A DNA stretch of 64,000 nt from Procambarus clarkii. Its lineage: Eukaryota > Arthropoda > Malacostraca > Decapoda > Cambaridae. The position numbers and the translations under genes were made by a program. Position 1 is the stretch's first letter, and every line of letters starts with the position of its first letter. The notes beneath the pieces are model-generated. The model saw nothing but the letters and a program-made list of their open reading frames with translations. It was not told where the DNA came from and ran no database searches. Below, one piece after another: positions 52,501-61,500 of this stretch. The stretch spans positions 15,687,530 to 15,751,529 of the forward strand of contig NC_091173.1 of NCBI RefSeq assembly GCF_040958095.1, written 5' to 3'.

Positions 52501-55500
52501 CATACATACATAAATGAGGAATGCTTCATTAGGTTTATAAAGTATTACAGGCCATATAAAATACAAAAATTTGAAGGATAAAAATAATTAAAAACTAAAA
52601 TATGAAAGATATGACTAAGAATTTGAGCTGTAATAGCTAATTACTGTACTATATAAACAAAGAACTGAAGAGAGGTATTATGGGATAAAAGAAAATCAAA
52701 GTATTTATCCCAAAATACTTCTGCCAAAAGGGGGGGGGGGGGCATTTAATACAAGCCAGCACTTAAATACTGTATTGACATACAAAATATTAATAATTCA
52801 ACCCTAACATTAAAAATATGAATACTGTATATAATTTTTTGTTGTAATCAGATGTCAACAATGCTGTCGACCAAAAAAAAATAAAATATAAACAAAACTA
52901 ACCTGTATGCAAATTGTCAACAATTGCTCCTGGCACTTCTGATCTTGTCACAGGAGATTCAAACTTGTTGAGGTCATCATTATATTTATCGCCTTCGTGT
53001 TTTTTGTATTGTGGAGAATTCAATACCGGGAATTCTTCATCATTGTCTAGAGTTTTTCGGCTGCCATGCAAAGACCTGGGCCCACCTCTTCCAGGACCTC
53101 CGCGTATGGAACCACGAACAGGCTTGGAGTAGGCATCCAAATCCTCCCAATTGCGTGTATATTTGTTTGGTCCACGACTGTCAATATAATTACAAAAACA
53201 TAAGCTCCTTTCATATTGTGTACCTCCAAAACAGTTTCTCACAACATTTGGTCATCTTGCCTGGTGCCCCTAAACTAACGTATCTAATTGCACATTAACG
53301 CTCCTAGGTGTTTTTGTTTCTAAAATAAAAGTGATGATGTTATTTGTATCTAACTTGGTTTTGTCATATAGGCTTGGCAAGACGTACAGGCTTGGGACTA
53401 GAGATCTTCTTAAAGTCTATAAATATTGGTCAAGTACATCTATGTCTCGGCAAATTACAGAGCAGTCCATAAGAATTTGAAGTGACAATACTTTAACCCA
53501 ACAGGTGTGTGGTTTGATTTAAAATCCAATGTACTGGATTACAAAGATAAAACAATATTGTCACTATCATAATACTTACTAACTGAATTGACTATACAAA
53601 ACTAGAATTACAGAACAGTATAAACTAAATATAGTAATTATAAACTACTGTATAAATTAATTTGCACACATGTCAAATTTGTATTGAAAAATAGAGCCCC
53701 AAAATAATTTCATGTGGAAAGATGCAGAGATGAATATACATGTACAACACTATACACCTTTCTCCTTATCATAGAACGAGGACGATACAAAAGCATTATA
53801 GTATATCACCTACAAAACATACATGCTTTTTAATTATGAAATCATTTGTTGAAATAGAAAATAATAAAAGTCGTAGAAGTACCACTGTTGGTATAGAATT
53901 GTTCCCACCATATTTACTTCCCTTACTAAAAATGCTTTTCCCTTACCCATAACGCCTTCTACGACGAGCTCTTGGAGGACCTTCTTCATTACGTATATCA
54001 TAACCATATATAGCAATTAATTCTTCCCGGGACTTGGGAGATTGGTCAAACTCATTAAATTTGTCATGGTTCCACTTATCATCCTCTTTCCAAACTTTCT
54101 TCTTACCAACTTCCTTTTTAACGACTGGTTCTTCAACCCTGTAGCAAACATTATGAATATCACAAAAAATTATAAAAAATACATGTTTATATACAAAAAT
54201 AAAAGTTATATACAAAATTATAAAAGAATTATAAAAGAATACACACACACAATGTGTGTGTATGTGTATTCACTTAGTTGTATTCACCTAGTTGTGCTTG
54301 CGGGGGTTGAGCTCTGCTCTTTCGGCCCGCCTCTCAACTGTCAATCAATTGTTACTAACTACTATATTTTTTTTTCCTTTCCCCCACACACACACCCAGG
54401 AAGCAGCCCGTGACAGCTGACTAACTCCCAGGTAACTATTTACTGCTAGGTAACAGGGGCATCGGGGTGAAAGAAACTGCCCATCGTTTCTTGCCAGCAC
54501 CGGGAATCGAACCCAGGCCACAGGATCACGTGTCCAGGGTGCTATCCATACAGCCACCGGCAAAGGTGTGTGTGTGTGTGTAAACTCATACAATTCAAAG
54601 AACGTTTACTTTGGTAATGTATTGTTACCAAAAGTTTTCACAACTTAAGTGATGATTGACAAAAGCATGCATTAGCTTTGATACTAGCATGATGATAACA
54701 CCATCATTGTAAAAAACATTAAGGTTTATTCACCATTAGGTATATTTCAAAGAAAACGCTCTATAAATTCAAACTACAGTACTAATACACAAACAGCACT
54801 CACGGTTTCTCTACATCGTCTTCGGCAGCGGTCCGGTCATCATGCTCATAAAAAGTTCCTTTCTTGGGGATATACTGAGGGTTTTTCCGATCCTCATCGT
54901 CATCTAATGGCTTGTTGTCCTGTAATCACATATCACTGTAAATGCACAACCCTTGGCATGCTACATAATTACTGCAATTCTAAAAAACATGGAGATAGTG
55001 AAACTTTTGACACCAAACCCTAATTTACAATATAATTATTTCAATATTTTGATCAATAGTAATCTAGAAATACAAATACTTCTCACCTCTCCTAATACAA
55101 GACCATCTGGCATTATAATGAGCTCATCCTCTTCCTCCTCCTCCTCTTCCCCAAGCTCTTCCTCATCAGCACTTTCATACTCACTCTCACCTCCATCACT
55201 TCCCTGGAAAGACAAGAAAAATTTCCTCATTGTGAGGCATGATCTGTAATGCACTTCTCAGGATAATCATCAACAAAATAAAAAGATACAAAACAAGTCA
55301 ATCTAATCTCATCACAACAATGTTATGGCTTGGAATAGACCTGACAATTCAAAATCTATATGGAGTTATTAATTAATAATCCCCATCCACATAGTAAAAT
55401 TACTATTAAAAGTGTAAATGTTATTTATAAAAGGTAAAGTCCCACCAGAACTTGCAATGTGTTTGCCTCCTCTTAAGTACATCATGTTATACAATGCATG

Positions 55501-58500
55501 CTGGCAAAGTTATTACTACTCGGACACCTTTTTTTCTAATGATCAGTTGAGCACCTGCTGCCTGGGAAAACTGGTGCTTACACCCTCATAACTTTTACCA
55601 CTTGGTTTGCTGATCTGCTGTGTTCTATAAGAACTCATCATGATTCCTCTTGAGAACTTAAATATTACCAGAAAAAAATGTTGAATATAAATTTCTTTGT
55701 AGAAGTCATGTGTAATGACAATTTGTGTTTCATTTTTGTAATAATTTCAAAATAATGTCAGAAAAATAAGCACTAAGTGAAAACAATGTAGTATATATAA
55801 CCCAAAATCATGGTGACTACATACTGTAGGCAACACATAGAAAGTATAATTACAAAAAATTAAACTTTTCACACTTTCCACTGCAGGCCTCATGACATAC
55901 CAAAGGATTCATCTTGTTAAAGTGATAAGTAGCCACTTAGGCTAACACTGTTTAAAATTCTCTCTTGCACCCACTTTCACCTACTTTCCATTCACTCTCT
56001 CTTCCTTTTTTTTCCCCCAATTTTCTAACTTTATCCCTCTACCTATATCCTCTCTCTTGTCTCTTCTATTCTTTCTCTTCCCCCCCACCGTCTCTCTCTT
56101 CCCCTTCTACTCTCACCTTTAATTCTCCAATCTCCCCCGCCCTGCTGCATTCAAATGTCTCTCTCCTCCCTTACCCCCTTCCTATATCTAAAAAATATGT
56201 ATATACAGTACTGTATACCTATAAGAATGTCTGTGTTTGTATGTCTGTCTGACTGACCAAAGTTGCAGGTCAGATGGTTAGGGCTAGTCTCACCCAAATT
56301 TGCTGGGGAAATGGTCTAGAGTATGGGACAGGCATAGGCTGGTCAGGGTCAGCCTTAGTTAAATCTGTTAAGAAATACAACCTGTGACCCAAACCCCATG
56401 TGCAATTTCATGGTCGGTAATGAAATTGGGATTGTGTTGCCCATAGTGTTAAGTTACTCCAGCCATTTACCCAAGCATTTCCATGATCTACTTTAGATAT
56501 AAATGGAAATGGCTATCTGTTCATTTATCTCCTCTCCATTATTTATATTGGATAAGGGGTAAATTTGGATAAGGGGAAGTTGAGAGATGGGGGAGGGGGA
56601 GGAAATGGGGAAAAATGGGAGGGAAGTGTTAAAGAGGGGAAGAGGGGGAAGACAGGAAAAGAGTATAGATGGGGAAAGGGTGAAGATGGGAAGAGGGGGG
56701 AGTGAAGATGAGAGGGGGAGTGAAGATGGGACAAGAGGGGAAGAGTGGAAAAGAAGGGTGGAATGGAGGAGCGGTGGTAGAGACAGACTATCCCGAGCAT
56801 TGCCAGGACTAGTACTGTATATAATTAGTATAATTGTTTTCTGAGAAATCCTGACGGGTGTTTGACAAAATGATAAAATAATGTGAAAGACTTGTCTGTC
56901 AAATCAAGGCCTTCCCTAAACAATCAAAAGGCATAACACAAAGCAGTAGTATGAGATGGATGAAATAGAAAGTGGTGTCCTAGTGCAAGGTTGCAGCAGC
57001 CAAGGTTGCAATACCAACCTTGCCACAAGCTGTACACCTTGGCTCCCCACCACTTTCAACCTCTTCCTCCTTTTCCATAGTTCTATTAACTAAACTTAAC
57101 TAGACAAGAACTACACTCTATTATTATTTGTAATTATGTGTTTTGTCAAAACAAACACTAGTTTACTGATAAGAACCTATCCATATGGAAGATACTGGAA
57201 TTCTCCTTCATGTAATCACTTTTCTGATTATAAGATGATACATTATAATAAAATAACATGACTTTGCACATGAAAAGTGGGATTTTAATGCTTTTGAGCA
57301 ATTATTTTTCTATATAGTTTTACTTAATATACAGACACAAACAGTGTAAAGTAAGTAGTAAAAAGTAACCATTAAAAATAATGTGTACAACATGCGAAAT
57401 CAATACAGTAGCATCCAAAGACAGCATGGAACCCACATTTTTTTTAGAAGAAAAAAAAAACTAGTTATAAAGATGGGCTGAAATAAATAATTTTCACAAT
57501 TCTGAACAAACACACAACTCACATGTTGTATGTTCACAACATAAATGATACTGATGATAATGTACAGGTACTGTAGGTACTGAAGATACTGTATATCTAC
57601 ATAATGGGAAAAATCTGGTACTGTAATTTTAAAAGAGCCACCCAAGAATATGTAATGTTTTAGGGAATAGCATTATAATAATTAGTTGAGGTAATTCCCA
57701 GTCAGTTGTGTGCACATGCACACACCATAAACCAAAATTTATGAACCACACAAATTTAATTAATAAAATTTAATTAAAAAATATATGAAGCCAATACAGG
57801 AGTATTTTCCTTTTATAAATGTATTTAATTTTCCTTATATAATGCAATAAGCTGAAACAGCTGTAAAGATATTTTTTTTAGAGTGACATAGTTACAACAG
57901 CATTCATCCATAATTGGAAAACTATATAAATCACAGGTAGCAAGTACCAGGTTTGGTATCAGATTTGTTGGATTCATGCCAAAATCACTGGAGAGGTGGA
58001 CAACTTGTAATACATTAGACCCCAGGCCCTCCCCTCCCTCGCTACAGCAAATGAAATATTCCTCTCACTGACCATATGGTAATGAATTAATGTTTATCAA
58101 ATAAACTGACAAGGTCTGCAAATTATTTATACTGCAAAAAAACACTTCATAGTCACATTCGTTTCACTAAAATTTAGCATGGGACCAATCAGAAAAAATC
58201 TGGGGTTGGAAATTACTACATACATGCTTGCTATCACTGTGAAAACTGCATTGAAGAAAAACAATTGATTAAGTCTGGACTACCTGACTTTGTAGGCTCT
58301 CTTGGTTGTTGGGTTGCAATGGGTTATGTGGATGTTGCTGAAGCTCAGGAATGGCTTCCAATACCATCTTCATTCAATTCTAAATCAAATGTTTACCAAG
58401 AGCAACAAAGCCACCAGCTCCACACACTGGCACCTCCAGGTCTACACTGCTGCATGAAGCAAGGCGCACCACCCAGGGCCACTCTCCACTTCAAACTCAT

Positions 58501-61500
58501 CAATTTATTCTCAATTTTCCTGCATTCTTTTCATTTCATTTTTCTAAAAACTCTCTATTTTCTATACAATGCCTTTTTTTTCATTAGTTTGCAAAGATTT
58601 AAAAAGAGAAAACCCTAGGAATAAAGAGAAACTGGCAACACACTGAGGCAGCAGGGATCCACTTTCACTTCCTCAATTACGCTTGCCACTCAAATTTTTA
58701 CTCACAAGCTTTCCTCAAACAGCTAATAATGTTAATGTTATCCATATGATAACATTTATAATTAAAAACATTAGGTTAAGACAAAAATGTCCAGTGCATT
58801 CTACAGAACATACTAAATCGAAAGCTCAAGTAAAATATAACAAAATAAGTAGCATATGTACATAAAGTACTGTACTGTATTACACTTACTAAATCATATC
58901 TATACAATGTTAACTAAAAAAAAAAGTCCCAAACAAAAGATATGTTGTAAAACCAAGTTTTACTACTATATTAAATTCCTATATTAAACAAGCAATATTA
59001 AACAAGTAATTCCAGAGCACAAACTAAAAAATAATTACTGTATTGTGACATTAGAAACAGTGAGAACTACAGAACTCTTAAAGTTTACAAATGTTACTGC
59101 ATTATCCATGAGTAGAAACATAGCAACCTTCCAAGGATCCAAACCAGCCTCACCCTTGACCCACATACAACACCTCCATTTATTGCCACACCTTAAATAG
59201 TTTAGGTAGTGACATTTATTTTTTCTATTTTATATCAGATTGCAATTATGTTGATGAAAATGTGCACCTTTCAGTCTACTTTAATTTTCAATAATACATA
59301 TGATCATCAAATAAAAATAAATATGGAACAGCTTTAACAATGCCAGCACATTACAAGTACAGTAGACAATCCTGAAACAAATGCAGACAAAATTTATACA
59401 AACAGTGCCATGCCATAATAGGCTCTATTAACACAGTGGTTATGGTCACATCCGCCTATACACAAAAAATTAAAAATAATTTTTCCTTATAGAATGTAAT
59501 AATTTGTATTCAAAATATAAGCAAAATATGAAAATAAGTGAATATTTATCATTTTGCTGGGTGGAGGTGCTCTGCAAGGTGCTGTCTGGCACTTGTCAAC
59601 GCCTGGTGCTCGACTTTGCTGACGCTTCCTGTTTTATCATTGGATGTTTCACCAATTATTTTATCACTTGTTTTTCTTTATTTACATGCACAGAGAGCTA
59701 TTATATCCAAATTTACTTTATACGTGTAAAACCCAGACAATACTGTAATTGTTTAAATTGTCATATCACGATAACCTCATTCCATTTAACATTCATGATG
59801 ATAAGTGAATTTGTAACCATGAAATGGTAGCAAGATCTATCTTGAGATGATTTTGGGGCTTTTTTAGTGTCCCCGCGGCCCGGTCCTCGACCAGGCCTCC
59901 ACCCCCAGGAAGCAGCCTGTGACAGCTGACTAACACCCAGGTACCTAATTTACTGCTAGGTAACAGGGGCATAGGGTGAAAGAAACTCTGCCCAATGTTT
60001 CTCGCCGGCACCTGGGATCAAACCCAGGACCACAGGATCACAAGTCCCGCGTGCTGTCCGCTCGGCCGACAGGCTCCCCATAGTCAAGGTCTATGGATAG
60101 TCAAGGTCTTTCAATAGTCAAGGTAATCTCCATTACATCCATATAGACCTATTATATCCTTATTTGCATCACATGTGTAAAACCAAGACAATAATTGTTT
60201 AAATCTTCATACTGACAATACCCGCATTACCCCCATGAATCAACAATTGACGATGGTTTACAATTTGACTGACTGGGAATTACCGACTGATTATTAAAAT
60301 GCTTCCCCCTAAACACGTGTTGTCAAACTTGTACGTACTGTATATTATTTATATTCTAGCATATGCAAGGCATCTTCTATTTCCATTCCTAAGACATTAC
60401 ACACTCTTGGGTGGTTCCCTTATACTGTACTGAAGAATCTTCTCATGTCCTTATTTATGATCTATTATCTTGTCCACCCCCTTCCTTAAAATGACCAGAT
60501 TTTGTCCATTATGTACACATATCGTCAGTACCTACAGTACCTTTTATGTTGTGAACATATAACATGTGTGTTCTGTGTGTTTGTTTCTTCAGAATTGTGA
60601 AAATCATGTTTCAGCCTGTCCAAAACTACCTCAGGTAAAGTTTGAAAGAAAATTAATTAAAATATTGAAAATATGTGAACACTAAAATGGTAAATATCAG
60701 CAAGGGTGCTAGAAGCTACTGCACAGCAATCAAGACAGGATGCAAGAATAACCAAGAGAATAACTATGCAAAAACATTTAATTTCAGATACTTTTTCTTT
60801 TGATCTTGAAACATTAATTAGCATATCTAAAACTAATTATGATAAAATTTTTAAGGAAATTAAAACTTTGAATGAAGTAAGTCAAAATTATGGTCCAAAT
60901 ATCTGATATGAAGGTATGGATGTTGGAAGTTGCTCTGAATCAAGAGCTAAGGCAACAATATCTGAGAGAATAGTATAAAAGTGTTTAATTTTGTAAATAC
61001 TGTACATGAATTCTCTTTCAAATATTGCAACCATAATCAGTGTACTGTACTTATAAAACAGCCTCCATCAAGATTTTGAAGGAAATTAAACATCTGGACG
61101 AAAGCAATAGGACTTGGGAGCTAAATATGCAAATAGCAGCAATGGTGGTGGAAAATGTAAGGAAGTTACCAGTAATATGGACCGACAGCTAATGAGATAA
61201 TAACCGAAGGAACATCATAAACAAATGCTTAATTTCAGGAATTTCCATTTTTGAGCTTTCAACCTTAAAGTGAATTTATAAATCTATCTTTGGCAAGGTT
61301 TGTAAGGAAAATATAATACGGATGAAAAAGTGTCAAAACATAAGCCTAAAAATGATAAACAGCATGGGTGATAGTAGCAAGAATATTGGAATCCCAGTAT
61401 CACAAAGCTATCATAAATAAACAAAAATAACAGTATATTTTGAATACCTTTTCAGCAATAGTGATGGAATAAATACAGTATTACACAATTGCAGTATAAT

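Noticed and set aside
54953-55249. Plus-strand frame with a poly-Ser run
   Set aside because: Antisense of the Glu-rich CASC3 exon 2.
55965-56252. Ser/Pro/Leu-rich plus-strand frame, and the matching minus frame at 56543-56800
   Set aside because: Produced by the pyrimidine and purine tracts; low complexity, no domain.
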